From an uncultured Pseudomonadota bacterium (GTDB taxonomy: Bacteria; Myxococcota_A; UBA796; CAJQPC01), in NCBI GenBank assembly GCA_913060515.1, contig CAJXRZ010000036.1, forward strand, positions 1 to 57,596: a stretch of 57,596 bases of DNA. Reading direction: 5' to 3'. The position numbers were made by a program, and so were the translations under genes. Shown one piece after another: positions 7,435-16,572 of the stretch. The notes under the pieces were generated by a model. That model saw only the letters and a program-made list of their open reading frames with translations. It did no database searches and was not told where the DNA came from. How positions within the stretch are numbered: the first letter of the stretch is position 1; every line of letters starts with the position of its first letter.

Positions 7435-9231
7435 CTAATCCTCAATCAGGGCGCCGCCGTCCCACTGACCGATGTTGAAGATAACAAATTCTGCCGGCTT
7501 CACGGGACAAATTCCGATTTGCACGTTCACCTGGCCAGCGTCGATGAGGTAGCGAGGGTTGGTTTCCTCGTCACAACGCACATAGAAAGCCTCTTCTGGG
7601 GTGTTCCCGAAGAGTGCTCCGCTGCGCCAGACACGAAGCAAGTATGCGCGAACGTCGCGAACCAGCTTCTTCCAAAGGGTCTGATCGTTGGGCTCGAAGA
7701 CGGCCCACTGGGCGCCGATGAGAATCGACTGCTCCACCATGATGAACAGGCGGCGCACGTTGATGTACTTCCAGCTTGGGTCCGACTTGGTAGCCAAGGT
7801 GCGAGCACCCCAAACGCGGATGCCACGGTCCTTGAACACGCGCACGACGTTGATGCCGCGCTCGTTGTACTGACCCTGCTCAATGCGGTTGATGTTCTGG
7901 CTCAGACCGGTGATGCCCATGATGAGCTCGTTGGCTGGTGCCTTGTGCACACCACGCTCACCATCAACACGGGCGATGATGCCGGCGATGTGGCCACTTG
8001 GGGGCACGAAGAGCTCGCTCTTCTCGGTCTTGATCAGCTTGCGGCGGTTGGGGCCAGTGACCTTGATGTGGTCCTGGTTGCCGGTGTACCAGCTGGGCTT
8101 GGCGACCTTGACCCAAGGCACGTACATCGCGCCGTAGCCCTTCTGAGAAGCGGGGATGTCCATGGCACCGTCGGAGACGATGGGGCCATCGAGCAGAGCA
8201 AAGCGGTCCTTGCGGATCTCGCAGTACTCCAGCATCTCCTTCTGCTGACGTGGGCTCACGCCAGGAGCTGCCATCAGCGCCATGTCGTCGACGTCGTCGA
8301 AGGCGTAGAGACCGAGCTTGTCAGCCTGGTTCTCCCGGATCGGGGTCTCCATGTCCGAGACCCCCATCAGGTACACGTAGGCCTTGGCGCCGCCGTTGTC
8401 GTAGAAGCCGTTGACTCCACTGACAAAGTTGAAGACGCTTGGCTGGGACAAGAAGTCCTGGAAGCGCTTCTTGAGAGCGGCATCACGAGCCATGGCCTCG
8501 AAGACTGCGTCTGCGGCGTCATCGGGGTCGTCGAACTGCTGACCGGGCAGCAGCTCCTCCATGGGCTCGGTGGCCAGCAAGTACTCCGCGTAGAAGCTCT
8601 GCAGCCAACGGAAGAACTCGCTCTTGTTGGTCACTGCGATCGGTGGGATCGAGTACTCGGAGTTCAGCGCCGAAGGGGCGGAGGACTCGAAGTTCAGGCC
8701 GTAGGCAGCCAAGAGGTCCTTGGCGTGCTTGGGCTTGGGCTTGTCCAGGGCAAAGACCTGGCCAACATCATTGAGCATGGCCTCGACGGCGTCATCGTCC
8801 TCGGTCACTACGGCGCCCTTGACGTCCAGCAGCACGTCGGCGATCTCGACCTTGACCTTGGGGTCCTTGACGTCAGAGATACGCACGCGGCCCTTGGAGC
8901 CCGCCTCGATCTTGACGCTGTGACCGTTCATCTCCAGCAGCTGCTTCACATCACGAACCTGACGGTCCTTGAAGCGGAAGGCTTCGACCAAGCTGGCGGC
9001 AGCCTGCTCGGCGTTGCTGGCGGAGATCTTGCCGCTGGAATCGACCAGCTGGGGCGGGATCTTGCCCGAGATGGCCTTCTTGCCGTCCGAGCCGGTAACG
9101 GCCATCGCATCGGCAGGGGGATTAAACGGGAACAAACCCAAGAATCCCGGGGTGGCGGTTGCCACGGACTCGATGGGCTTGGGGCCGCTGTCGACCTCTC
9201 GAATGTACACACCTGGGGTCTTGTACTCCAC
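7435..9231 (-). CDS. eCIS tail sheath protein 1 (major sheath)
   Basis: A 598-residue contractile sheath protein starting at GTG 9231 after a GAGGAG ribosome-binding site. The N-terminus is the standard MEYKTPGVYIREVD followed by TATPGFLGLFP. The C-terminal half carries GYGAMYVPWVKV, VPPSGHIAGIIARVDGERG, GIRVWGARTLATKSDPSWKY, INVRRLFIMVEQS, WAVFEPNDQTLWKKL and YVRCDEETNP, all conserved in Afp/PVC sheaths. The central ~250 residues (about 90-330) are an insertion that probably decorates the particle surface. The gene begins 3 bp after the Afp16-like gene ends. It is the longer of the two sheath genes and presumably the bulk sheath. Confidence 0.95.
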   Translation of the reverse strand: MEYKTPGVYIREVDSGPKPIESVATATPGFLGLFPFNPPADAMAVTGSDGKKAISGKIPPQLVDSSGKISASNAEQAAASLVEAFRFKDRQVRDVKQLLEMNGHSVKIEAGSKGRVRISDVKDPKVKVEIADVLLDVKGAVVTEDDDAVEAMLNDVGQVFALDKPKPKHAKDLLAAYGLNFESSAPSALNSEYSIPPIAVTNKSEFFRWLQSFYAEYLLATEPMEELLPGQQFDDPDDAADAVFEAMARDAALKKRFQDFLSQPSVFNFVSGVNGFYDNGGAKAYVYLMGVSDMETPIRENQADKLGLYAFDDVDDMALMAAPGVSPRQQKEMLEYCEIRKDRFALLDGPIVSDGAMDIPASQKGYGAMYVPWVKVAKPSWYTGNQDHIKVTGPNRRKLIKTEKSELFVPPSGHIAGIIARVDGERGVHKAPANELIMGITGLSQNINRIEQGQYNERGINVVRVFKDRGIRVWGARTLATKSDPSWKYINVRRLFIMVEQSILIGAQWAVFEPNDQTLWKKLVRDVRAYLLRVWRSGALFGNTPEEAFYVRCDEETNPRYLIDAGQVNVQIGICPVKPAEFVIFNIGQWDGGALIED

Positions 9232-9234
9232 GAA

Positions 9235-10083
9235 TCACTCCTCGCTTTCGTTGTCTGGCGTGCGCTGGTGGCGCTTCCGAAGGTTGTGGGCTTTGGGCCC
9301 AGGGGGTTTTGAAATCGGTGTTGGCACGTTCGGGTGACCAATTCGGCCACTCGGACGACTACGACGATGAGGGTACGCGGTCTCGAGCCTTTCGGTCTCT
9401 TTCCGCCCACCCATATCGATGGAAGAGCCACCCTCGGTGCTGACCAGAGGCCCATCCAAGGCGACTCGCGCACGGTACGTCAAGAAGGGCCGATACGGCG
9501 CTTCATGCAGGGTAAACAGGTTGATCGCGTCGCCAACGGTCAGATCCTCGACCAGAGCCAGCGAGACCTTCTCGACTTGGAGACCCTCACGGTCCGGATC
9601 GACATCGCCGTTCCAGGAGCGTCCGAGAGAGTCGACCTTGCGGCCGTCAGGCAAGAGGAAACGCCTGGGGCGGTAGACCAGCTTGGGGGTGTGGTGCAGG
9701 GTGAGCAGCACCCAGCCGAGCAGGCGCTCCGCGTCGGAGCGGAAGCGGCTGTGCACCGCGACCATGTAGAAGAGGTCCATCAGCAGCGGGGGCCGGTGAT
9801 AGAAGACGTCCGATCCGCCGTCGTCGCGGGGGACCTCGACCGGGGCAAGCTGCAAACGCTTCTGTCGCTGCAGGTTGGGGTTCTGAGCCGCGCGGTACAT
9901 GTAGACGTAGATGACCTCTTCCCGATCCTTGGGGATGAACTTGAGGTCCTCCTCCAAGCGCGGGGGACGGTCCGTCACGTCATAGCGATCCATCAGAAGC
10001 TTGTGTACAGCCTCCGTGGTCTCCCCGATGATGTTGAAGGAGGAGTACTGGCCGACCTTGAAGTCCTGTGCAGAGGGACTCAT
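9235..10083 (-). CDS. Afp16/Pvc16-like tail terminator (DUF4255)
   Basis: A 282-residue protein of the DUF4255 (Pvc16 N-terminal) family, the hexameric cap that terminates the tube and sheath at the end distal to the baseplate. Signs are FNIIGETTEAVHKLLMDRY, a strand-rich core with VIYVYMYRAAQNPNLQ, RPPLLMDLFYMVAVHSRF, AERLLGWVLLTLHHTPKLVY, and EDLTVGDAINLFTLHEAPYRP. Start ATG 10083 has a GGAGGACAA site and overlaps the upstream stop as ATGA; the longer open frame to 10335 has no family match. The C-terminal ~55 residues are a Pro/Arg-rich tail. Its place ahead of sheath 1 differs from Afp, where afp16 is last. Confidence 0.9.
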   Translation of the reverse strand: MSPSAQDFKVGQYSSFNIIGETTEAVHKLLMDRYDVTDRPPRLEEDLKFIPKDREEVIYVYMYRAAQNPNLQRQKRLQLAPVEVPRDDGGSDVFYHRPPLLMDLFYMVAVHSRFRSDAERLLGWVLLTLHHTPKLVYRPRRFLLPDGRKVDSLGRSWNGDVDPDREGLQVEKVSLALVEDLTVGDAINLFTLHEAPYRPFLTYRARVALDGPLVSTEGGSSIDMGGRKETERLETAYPHRRSRPSGRIGHPNVPTPISKPPGPKAHNLRKRHQRTPDNESEE

Positions 10084-10508
10084 TTGTCCTCCACGCTGGA
10101 GCGCCAGTTTTTTCGTTCTTCTGTGGAGATCCGAGGACGCTCCGTGACACTGGGGCGCTTGAGGGTCCCTCTTTCCTGAAAGGCATGCTCGATCACAGCA
10201 GCCCGATCGAAGTCCAACTCCCGCTTGGGCATCCCGATGTCGCCGTAGGGCTTCCTGCGCGCCCAACCTGGGCTCAGAGCGTAGGGAGTGCGCACCAAAC
10301 GAATCATCTGAGGAGCGTTTGGCCCAGCGGTGCAATGCAGCTGACTGCGCCGTTGCTTCCCAGAGCGCGCCGGAACCTGCTTGGGCTGCTCCCGGGCCTT
10401 GAGCCCTTCACGCTCAAGACGAGCCTGAGCCTGCAATTCTGCAGCCCCTTTCCCCATCTGGCGTTCGCCTGGCACCGGTCGGTGGAGGCGCTGAAGCAAC
10501 AACAACAA
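10080..10508 (-). CDS. Small basic protein heading the eCIS leftward operon, unknown function
   Basis: A 142-residue Arg/Gln-rich protein from TTG 10508, or 125 residues from ATG 10457, which has an AGGCGA site. I do not recognise the family. The first ~50 residues look helical and charged (ELQAQARLEREGLKAREQ), the middle has MIRLVRTPYALSPGW, and the end has RELDFDRAAVIEHAFQERG. There are no membrane spans or signal peptide. Its TGA overlaps the Afp16-like ATG (ATGA), so it is translationally coupled to the cap gene and is the first gene of the leftward structural operon. An assembly factor or minor structural protein is possible. Confidence 0.6.
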   Translation of the reverse strand: MLLLLQRLHRPVPGERQMGKGAAELQAQARLEREGLKAREQPKQVPARSGKQRRSQLHCTAGPNAPQMIRLVRTPYALSPGWARRKPYGDIGMPKRELDFDRAAVIEHAFQERGTLKRPSVTERPRISTEERKNWRSSVEDK

Positions 10509-10659
10509 AGTCCCTAAATCCTTGGGCAGGTCGGGGGAGGTGCCGACCCCCGAATCATACGTGAAGCCTACCCATCGAAGCGGTCAAGGGTCAAGCCTCG
10601 GACCCAGCAAGCTGGCCCCAGCCCCCCATGTGAGAGCCCGGGCCAGCTACACTGAAGCC
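10509..10659. promoter_or_regulatory. Divergent intergenic region of the eCIS locus with inverted repeat
   Basis: This 151-bp gap separates the leftward structural operon from the rightward accessory genes and must hold promoters for one or both. It contains an inverted repeat at 10531-10553 (TCGGGGG/CCCCCGA, 9-nt spacer) that could be an operator or the base of a hairpin. I see no convincing -35/-10 pair, and the GC-rich background makes promoter prediction unreliable. Confidence 0.4.
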
Positions 10660-11346
10660 ATGGACCGACAGCACAAAAAGAATCGGGCCCGCAACAAGCC
10701 GGGCACCCGCATTCGACACGGCGGAAGCCAGCCCGGGTTGGACCAAGCGGACGAAAAGAGCCTAAAGGCGGGTAAAAAGCTTGGTAATGAGGCGCTCCAG
10801 GAGCACATCTCTGGCGCCAGCGCCAAGCGCGATCAACTGCTTCAGTTCATCATCGAGCGCCTTCAGGTTCAGCAGCAAGTGCAGGGCAAGGAGAGCGATG
10901 CCCTGCGAAACCAGAACGAGTGGTACCGGGCCGTTTTTCTTGGCAAACCTGGATTTCACGTTCCTGACCCCGGCCGATGGGCCGAGGCCGCGGGGGGCAT
11001 GAAGAAGGCCGGAGAGGCCCTGTGCCGAGGTGACCTCGGGCGGGCCACGCAGATCCTGGAGCGCGCCTTGGAGTCCGAGTCTGCAGCCTTCGAAGCCCTG
11101 CCCGAGCAGGTCCTCAATCGCTTGAACTCCGGACAGGCTGCGGCCCACGAAGGTCCTGCCGCTGGCGACGGCGTGAGCGAAGAGGTGAAGTGCCCGACCC
11201 GCACGCCTCCACCAGAGCTGCGCATCGCAGACCGAATCATGGCGGTACAACCCATGCAGCAACGCGTGGCCATGAAGGGCAAACGGCCCCACGATTGGTG
11301 GACCGGCGAAGACGAAAAGGAGGAGAAGCCTGATGACAGCGCCTGA
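10660..11346 (+). CDS. eCIS-associated protein with LGN-type motif
   Basis: A 228-residue soluble protein starting at ATG 10660. The N-terminus is very basic (KKNRARNKPGTRIRH) and is followed by KSLKAGKKLGNEALQEHI, which resembles the LGNxAL segment seen near the N-terminus of many DUF4157-type eCIS cargo proteins (recall). A helical region follows (SAKRDQLLQFIIERLQVQQQ), then FLGKPGFHVPDPGRW and a second helical pair (GDLGRATQILERALESESAA). The acidic tail ends DEKEEKPDDSA. Position opposite the structural operon and ahead of the DUF4157 and AAA+ genes suggests a cargo, adaptor or assembly role. It overlaps the next gene by 14 bp. Confidence 0.6.
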   Translation: MDRQHKKNRARNKPGTRIRHGGSQPGLDQADEKSLKAGKKLGNEALQEHISGASAKRDQLLQFIIERLQVQQQVQGKESDALRNQNEWYRAVFLGKPGFHVPDPGRWAEAAGGMKKAGEALCRGDLGRATQILERALESESAAFEALPEQVLNRLNSGQAAAHEGPAAGDGVSEEVKCPTRTPPPELRIADRIMAVQPMQQRVAMKGKRPHDWWTGEDEKEEKPDDSA

Positions 11347-12481
11347 GCGGCAAACCCTGGAGCGAATGGTGGGCTTTCCCACCGTCTCCAATCGGCCCAT
11401 GCGCGAGCTGGCGGCCTACACGGCGGAGCGAGCCGAAGCGGCTGGCTTTCGTGTCCAACTCCACGAGGACCCCGACCGGCCCGGCAAGTGCAACGTGCTG
11501 GCATACGCTGGACCCGAGGACGCGCCCGGAGAAGGGTTGATGCTCAGTGGCCATCTGGACGTCGTGCCAGTGGAAGGTCAGACTTGGACCAGCGATCCCT
11601 TCGTGCTCACGCAGCGCGAAGACCGGTTGCTGGGCAGGGGCAGCTCCGACATGAAGGGCTTCATCGCAGCAGCGATAACGGGCCTAGACGGACTCGATCT
11701 GAGCAAGCTCCAAGCGCCGCTGGTCCTGGCGTGGACCCACGACGAAGAGGTTGGCTGCGTTGGCTCCGCACGCATCGTCGAGCTCTTCAAGCAAGAGCCG
11801 GCCCCTCTGCCCAAAGAGTGCTGGATCGGGGAACCTACGGACTTCCGAATCTTGCGAATGCACCCGGGACACGTGGCGATCGAGGTGGTCGTGCGGGGCG
11901 CGAGCGCACACTCGAGCAAGCCCGACTTGGGGGCCAGCGCAATCAAGGGCATGCAGCGGGTCCTGACCGCCTTGGAGGTGCTCGAGGCGGAGCTGGCCAC
12001 CGAGAGGCGCCTGGAGAAGTACCTGGACCGACCATACGTGACCTTGAACGCCGGAATGATTCAAGGGGGTTCAGCTGTAAACATGGTGCCCGATGCCTGC
12101 ACGGTACTGATCGGCTACCGGCCCCTACCAGGCGACCCTCCAGACGACGTGGAGCGGCGTCTGCGTGAGCGACTGATGAACACAAAGATGCCTTCTGGCT
12201 GTACTTGGACCCTCCGTCAGGTGCGCGCCACCCCGGCCATGCTCACAAAAGAGGGCATGCCTTTGCAGGGCCTGTTGACCCCCCACTGCTGCGGTGGCGA
12301 GCCAGCAGCGGCCAGCTTCGCGACGGACGGCGGAAACTTGGCCGACCTGGGCATCTCCAGCCTGATCTTCGGTCCAGGCTCCATCGACGTGGCCCATGCG
12401 CCGGACGAGTACATCGAGATCCAAGCCCTTCAGCGTGCTGTGGGCATGGTCCAGGACGTGGTGCGGGCCCGCTGCTTCTGA
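11333..12481 (+). CDS. argE: M20-family deacylase, ArgE-like (acetylornithine deacetylase)
   Basis: A 382-residue zinc/cobalt-dependent M20 aminoacylase, most like acetylornithine deacetylase, which releases ornithine from N-acetylornithine. Metal-site residues are visible: SGHLDVVP (His74, Asp76), GRGSSDMKGF (Asp106, bridging), HDEEVGC (Glu138 base, Glu139 ligand), IGEPTDF (Glu167) and a C-terminal VAHAPDEYIEI His. The dimerisation-lid region contains ASAHSSKP. The start ATG has a strong AAGGAGGAG site. It sits among eCIS genes although its function is metabolic. A different N-acyl substrate, such as succinyl-DAP, cannot be excluded by sequence reading. Confidence 0.85.
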   Translation: MTAPERQTLERMVGFPTVSNRPMRELAAYTAERAEAAGFRVQLHEDPDRPGKCNVLAYAGPEDAPGEGLMLSGHLDVVPVEGQTWTSDPFVLTQREDRLLGRGSSDMKGFIAAAITGLDGLDLSKLQAPLVLAWTHDEEVGCVGSARIVELFKQEPAPLPKECWIGEPTDFRILRMHPGHVAIEVVVRGASAHSSKPDLGASAIKGMQRVLTALEVLEAELATERRLEKYLDRPYVTLNAGMIQGGSAVNMVPDACTVLIGYRPLPGDPPDDVERRLRERLMNTKMPSGCTWTLRQVRATPAMLTKEGMPLQGLLTPHCCGGEPAAASFATDGGNLADLGISSLIFGPGSIDVAHAPDEYIEIQALQRAVGMVQDVVRARCF

Positions 12482-12491
12482 GGGGAAGCGG

Positions 12492-13856
12492 CTAGGCTTC
12501 TGCCTGAGCCAGCGCTTCCTGCGCCCGCAGCAGGATCTCAACTTGGAGTGGGTGCTGTCGGTCGGTGATGACGGGGAGACCGCCCACCCAGCTGTCCGTG
12601 ACCATTCCGACGTGTCCCGCCATGACCAGGGCCGGCAGCGCTCGGGCGCAAGCGAGGACAGGGTCACTCAAATCGACGGCCACCCAGTCGGCGCCCTGCC
12701 CCACGCTCCCGTGTCCCAAGTCCTCCCACCCAAGGGCCAGCGCTCCTTGGGTGCTGCCGGCGTCCAACAGCCGAAGGGCCAAGCCATCGGGCTGCTCCGG
12801 TGGGGAGAAGACGTTTCGCCGGGCTTGCAGGCCTCGGGCGTGGAGCTCGAGGGCGCGGATCTCCGCGAAGGGATCGATACGCGCATGGGAGTCGCTTCCG
12901 ATGCAGAGGGGCACACCCTCCAGCTGATCGGCCTGCAGGAAGCCATCTCCCAGATCGAGCTCCGTGGTGGGACAGGCGCAGACCCGAGCCCCCGTCCGGC
13001 GCAGGCGGTCCGCATCTCCAGCGCTTGGCCAGGTCATGTGCACCGCGGTGAAACGCTCGTGGAGCAAGCCCACCTCGTCCAAGAGCGCGATGGGGCTCAC
13101 TTGGTGCTCGTCCTTGCACTGCATGTTCTCGCTGATCTGCTCGGAGACGTGCATGTGCACGCTGCCCTCGTAGGAGGAGAAGGCTTGCAGCCAGCGACGA
13201 GAGCACGCCCGCACAGAGTGAGGAGCCAAGCCCACCCGCACCAAGGGATCCCGATTCCTCCCCAAGCGCACCACCGCGTCCATCACCGCGTCCGCATCCC
13301 GATCGTAGAAACGCCTCTGCCGCCGGTTCTCTTCTTGCTGAAATCCAGGGCGCTCGTATGCAACCCGCAGCAGGGTGATGCGCAGTCCCACTCGGCGCGC
13401 GGCGCGAATGACCCGCTTGGCCAGCTCGTCACGATCCGCGTAGGGCTGGCCGTCTGGGGTGTGGTGCAGGTAGTGGAACTCGCCGACCGTCGTGAACCCT
13501 GCGCGCGCCATCTCCAAGAAGGCCAGAGCGGAGACCGCCTCGACCCCATCGGGGTCCAAGCCTGTCGCCAGCCCGTACATGCGCTCGCGCCAGGACCAAA
13601 AATCATCCTTGCCAGTTCGCCACTGAACGTGTCCGCGCAGTCCACGTTGGAAGGCGTGACTGTGGGCGTTCACAAAGCCAGGAATCAGCAGTTTTCCGGG
13701 CAGATTGACGGTCCCCGTGGCGGGGCGCACGGCCACATTTTGCCCGCCTTGAACCACAACTTCATGGCCATCGAGCAGCCGTCCTCCAGAGAGGAGCGCG
13801 CTTGGGCGCAGGATCAGGCTATGCTTGGGGTCGGTACCGGCGGAGGACGAGCTCAT
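12492..13856 (-). CDS. hutF: Formimidoylglutamate deiminase (HutF-like amidohydrolase)
   Basis: Amidohydrolase of the HutF type, 454 residues from ATG 13856, converting N-formimidoyl-L-glutamate to N-formylglutamate in histidine degradation. Motifs are NAHSHAFQRGLRG (metal-binding His pair), VGEFHYLHH, an HMHVSEQ segment, HMTWPSAGD, and GSDSHARIDPFAEIR characteristic of HutF. The frame stays open upstream to 14066, but that extension is antisense to the DUF4157 gene and looks like random sequence. The ATG overlaps the divergent DUF4157 ATG in the palindrome CATG. It converges on argE, whose stop is 10 bp away. No other hut gene is in view. Confidence 0.85.
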   Translation of the reverse strand: MSSSSAGTDPKHSLILRPSALLSGGRLLDGHEVVVQGGQNVAVRPATGTVNLPGKLLIPGFVNAHSHAFQRGLRGHVQWRTGKDDFWSWRERMYGLATGLDPDGVEAVSALAFLEMARAGFTTVGEFHYLHHTPDGQPYADRDELAKRVIRAARRVGLRITLLRVAYERPGFQQEENRRQRRFYDRDADAVMDAVVRLGRNRDPLVRVGLAPHSVRACSRRWLQAFSSYEGSVHMHVSEQISENMQCKDEHQVSPIALLDEVGLLHERFTAVHMTWPSAGDADRLRRTGARVCACPTTELDLGDGFLQADQLEGVPLCIGSDSHARIDPFAEIRALELHARGLQARRNVFSPPEQPDGLALRLLDAGSTQGALALGWEDLGHGSVGQGADWVAVDLSDPVLACARALPALVMAGHVGMVTDSWVGGLPVITDRQHPLQVEILLRAQEALAQAEA

Positions 13857-14472
13857 GCCACGCGCATATCCCGGCGAGGATTTGGTCGACCGACTCTTCG
13901 ATCGTGAAGAGGACGGTCTGAAGCGGATCTCCGTTCCTGGCGGAGGAGAGGCCTTCACGGGTCCAGCCGCCACAAGCGCCTTGAAGGCCCTTGGCGGCGA
14001 GGCCATGACGGTGGACAACACCATCATCGTGCCCGAGGACTTTGATCCCACCCGCCCCGAGCACATGGCGCTCTACGCCCATGAGCAGTACCACGTCGAA
14101 CACGGCCGGGACGGCGAGCTCTCCCACGCCATTCACGACGCGGAAGAGGTGGCAGCGCGGGCCGTTGAACGCATGGTGCTCCACCGCATGTCCGGCGGAG
14201 AACGTGGGGTTGCCCCAGGTGCCGGCAACAAGGACGGCGCGGCTCCGGAAGACTCCGGCGGCGCCACCAGCGACCACGACCCCTCGGCCGAGTCCAAGCC
14301 CTCCAGCCTGGACTCCGACCCGGATCCCGTCGGCGGCTACTGGGCCATGCGCAAGATGGGCATGAGCCACATGGACGTGGTCGACAAGCTCGCCCGAGAC
14401 GTCGTCTCCACCGTGGACGATGCGAAGTCTGCGTCTCTGGGCCGATTCGCCGACCTGAAAAAATCGATCTGA
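13855..14472 (+). CDS. eCIS-associated DUF4157-type metallopeptidase-like protein
   Basis: A 205-residue protein whose first ~115 residues match the DUF4157 eCIS core domain. The pattern is a GPAATSALKALGG helix, a strand MTVDNTIIVPEDFDP, then ALYAHEQYHVEHG carrying HEQYH (HEXXH) and a downstream HDAEEVAARAVE helix that could give the third ligand. DUF4157 domains mark eCIS cargo and accessory proteins across phyla. The C-terminus is an acidic linker followed by a helix (DVVDKLARDVVSTVDDAK). Start ATG 13855 has a GGAGGA site; an in-frame TTG at 13825 is less likely. It lies 6 bp ahead of the AAA+ ATPase gene, the usual partner. Confidence 0.85.
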   Translation: MPRAYPGEDLVDRLFDREEDGLKRISVPGGGEAFTGPAATSALKALGGEAMTVDNTIIVPEDFDPTRPEHMALYAHEQYHVEHGRDGELSHAIHDAEEVAARAVERMVLHRMSGGERGVAPGAGNKDGAAPEDSGGATSDHDPSAESKPSSLDSDPDPVGGYWAMRKMGMSHMDVVDKLARDVVSTVDDAKSASLGRFADLKKSI

Positions 14473-14478
14473 GGGCAC

Positions 14479-16572
14479 ATGGCCACAGTCTTTGAAGAGC
14501 TCGCTCGGCGGCTACGGCGCACCGACCTGCTCCTTCTGCGCGCAGTCCGACGTCAGCGCGCCCGTCCAGCCATGCGCGCCAAGGGCCAGTTCTGGGGCTC
14601 GGTGATCACCGACGACGAAGTCGACGCTCTGCTGCGCGCCCACGGCGAGATCGACTACCCAGCCCAGTCCGATGGTCTGGACGCCGCGATCGCAGCCAGC
14701 GAGGCCTTGCGGGACGCTCCGGGTGGCCGAATGACACGCCTGCGCGAGGCCTTTGATCTGGGAGGGGACGACGCAGACCTGGTGCTGCTCTCCTTGGCTC
14801 CGGAGATCAGCGCCGGCTACTCCAAGATCTTCGCCTACCTAAACGACAACTTGAACCTTGGTTTCTTGACGGTCGACTTGGCCACCCGCGTGCTGCGCAC
14901 AGAGCGCCTACACCGCTTGGCCCTCCAGTCCCGTCTGATGTCCAGCTCCCCGCTGATTCAAAACCGACTGCTCTTACTCTACCCAGAAGAGGGGGCCGAG
15001 ACCCACACGGCCCGCCGTGTCCATCCCTCCTCACGCCTGCTGCGCTGGTTGCTGGAGGAGGAGGAGTTGCCCAAGTCGGCGGGCTTCACGCCCATCGATA
15101 CCCGCCGAGAGCCCTTCATCCCTGGCAGCGTGACGGCGCGCTTGGATGAGCTGGAAGGAGGATTGGATCAGCCCCACACCTACGTGATTGTCGGCGCAAG
15201 CACCGGCTCCCGCGAAGGGGTGGCCATGGCCATCGCCCGCCGCTGCAACCGGCCCCTGGTGCGCGTCGACCTCGAGCGCTGTGTGGAGTACCTGGACCAA
15301 CCCTGGGACCTGGTGCGGGAGCTGAAGCTCTCTCGGGCCCTGCCCATTCTGGTCAACGTCGTCGAGGCCCAAGACGACCCGGCCCAACGCCTCAAGCTCA
15401 TCGCTCTGGGCAGCGCTGTGGCCTCGCTCCCCTGCCCTGTTCTGGTCGGCGCCGCAGACCGACGTTCCGTGAGCACGCTCCTGGGCTCAGACCGGGCATC
15501 GGTCACCATCCTCTGCGGCAAGTCCACCTTCCCCGAGCGGGTGAACGCCTGGAGCAGCGCTCTAGGCGAGAAGAACTGGGACACGTCGGTCGCCTCCGAT
15601 ATTGCCGAGCGTTTCTACTCTATCGGTGGAACAACCATCTCCAAGGTCCTGGACCGAGCCGAAGCCGAGTCCGGTGGCAAGCAGCCCAAACAAGAGACCC
15701 TCTGGGCCGCTGCACGAGAAGGAAGTCGCCCAGAGTTCCGCGGCATGGCCCAACACGTGGTGCCTCGCTACGACTGGGAAGACCTGATCTTGGACCCCAA
15801 GATCAAGGGGCAACTCCAGGGCTTGGTGGACTACCTGGAGCATCAGGAGACCGTCTTTCACCGCTGGGGAGCACGAGACATCCGCGCCCGCGGCTACGGC
15901 ATCAAGGCCCTGTTCTCAGGTGGGCCGGGTACCGGTAAGACGATGGCCGCCGAGGTCATCGCAGGACGCTTGGGTCTGGACCTCTTCAAGGTCGACCTCT
16001 CCCAGGTCATCTCCCGATGGGTGGGTGAGACGGAGAAGAACCTGAAGGAGATCTTCGACGCCGCAGAAGGCGGAACGGCCGTCATTCTCTTTGACGAGGC
16101 CGACTCGCTCTTCGGTTCCCGTGGCGAGGTCAAGCAGGCCCAGGATCGCTTCGCCAACCAGGAAGTCAGCTTCCTGCTCCAACGCCTCGAGGTCTTCGAA
16201 GGCGCGGCCATCCTGACCACCAACCTGCAGGAGAACATCGACGAGGCCTTCCTGCGTCGCTTCGGCGCGGTGGTCGAGTTCCCCATGCCCAACGCCGATC
16301 AGCGCCTGAAGCTCTGGACCCGCGCCCTACCCAAGGGGGCCCCAAAGGGCGACGATCTGCAGTTGGAATACATCGCCGACCAGTTCGTCCTGAGCGGCGG
16401 ACCCATCATCAATGCAGGCATTCAAGCTTGCATTCTAGCCGCGACCGAGGGCACCAAGGTCTGCCAGCGCCACGTGGTGCGTGCCGTCGGCATGGAGACC
16501 ATCAAGATGGGCAAGCAGGTCAACCGGGTGCACTTCGGAGACTTCTGGGAAGAGGTCGCCGACCTGCTTTAG
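14479..16572 (+). CDS. eCIS AAA+ ATPase (Afp15-like)
   Basis: A 697-residue AAA+ ATPase required in Afp/PVC systems for particle assembly (family knowledge). The C-terminal module has Walker A GGPGTGKT at residues 481-488, Walker B VILFDEAD at 535-542, a sensor region [18 protein letters not shown] with arginine-finger-type Arg residues, and a C-terminal helical lid. Residues ~235-350 resemble a second, degenerate AAA module ([20 protein letters not shown]) lacking a proper P-loop Lys-Thr. The N-terminus ([23 protein letters not shown]) is the usual helical start of this family. It directly follows the DUF4157 gene and ends sharing bases with the convergent gene stop (CTTTAG). Confidence 0.93.
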   Translation: MATVFEELARRLRRTDLLLLRAVRRQRARPAMRAKGQFWGSVITDDEVDALLRAHGEIDYPAQSDGLDAAIAASEALRDAPGGRMTRLREAFDLGGDDADLVLLSLAPEISAGYSKIFAYLNDNLNLGFLTVDLATRVLRTERLHRLALQSRLMSSSPLIQNRLLLLYPEEGAETHTARRVHPSSRLLRWLLEEEELPKSAGFTPIDTRREPFIPGSVTARLDELEGGLDQPHTYVIVGASTGSREGVAMAIARRCNRPLVRVDLERCVEYLDQPWDLVRELKLSRALPILVNVVEAQDDPAQRLKLIALGSAVASLPCPVLVGAADRRSVSTLLGSDRASVTILCGKSTFPERVNAWSSALGEKNWDTSVASDIAERFYSIGGTTISKVLDRAEAESGGKQPKQETLWAAAREGSRPEFRGMAQHVVPRYDWEDLILDPKIKGQLQGLVDYLEHQETVFHRWGARDIRARGYGIKALFSGGPGTGKTMAAEVIAGRLGLDLFKVDLSQVISRWVGETEKNLKEIFDAAEGGTAVILFDEADSLFGSRGEVKQAQDRFANQEVSFLLQRLEVFEGAAILTTNLQENIDEAFLRRFGAVVEFPMPNADQRLKLWTRALPKGAPKGDDLQLEYIADQFVLSGGPIINAGIQACILAATEGTKVCQRHVVRAVGMETIKMGKQVNRVHFGDFWEEVADLL

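Noticed and set aside
7429-9312. Open plus-strand frame of over 600 codons opposite sheath 1.
   Set aside because: Antisense shadow of a clear sheath gene; His/Val-rich composition is typical of reversed coding.
10084-10335. Upstream extension of the Afp16-like protein.
   Set aside because: Family similarity begins at MSPSAQ; ATG 10083 has GGAGGACAA and an ATGA overlap.
13857-14066. Extra 70-residue N-terminus for the HutF-like protein.
   Set aside because: Antisense to the DUF4157 gene, which has its own motif and ribosome-binding site; sequence is not HutF-like.
1-16572. Tailed prophage or type VI secretion system.
   Set aside because: No capsid, portal, terminase, or TssJLM membrane complex; two sheaths, two tubes, DUF4255, DUF4157 and AAA+ define an eCIS.
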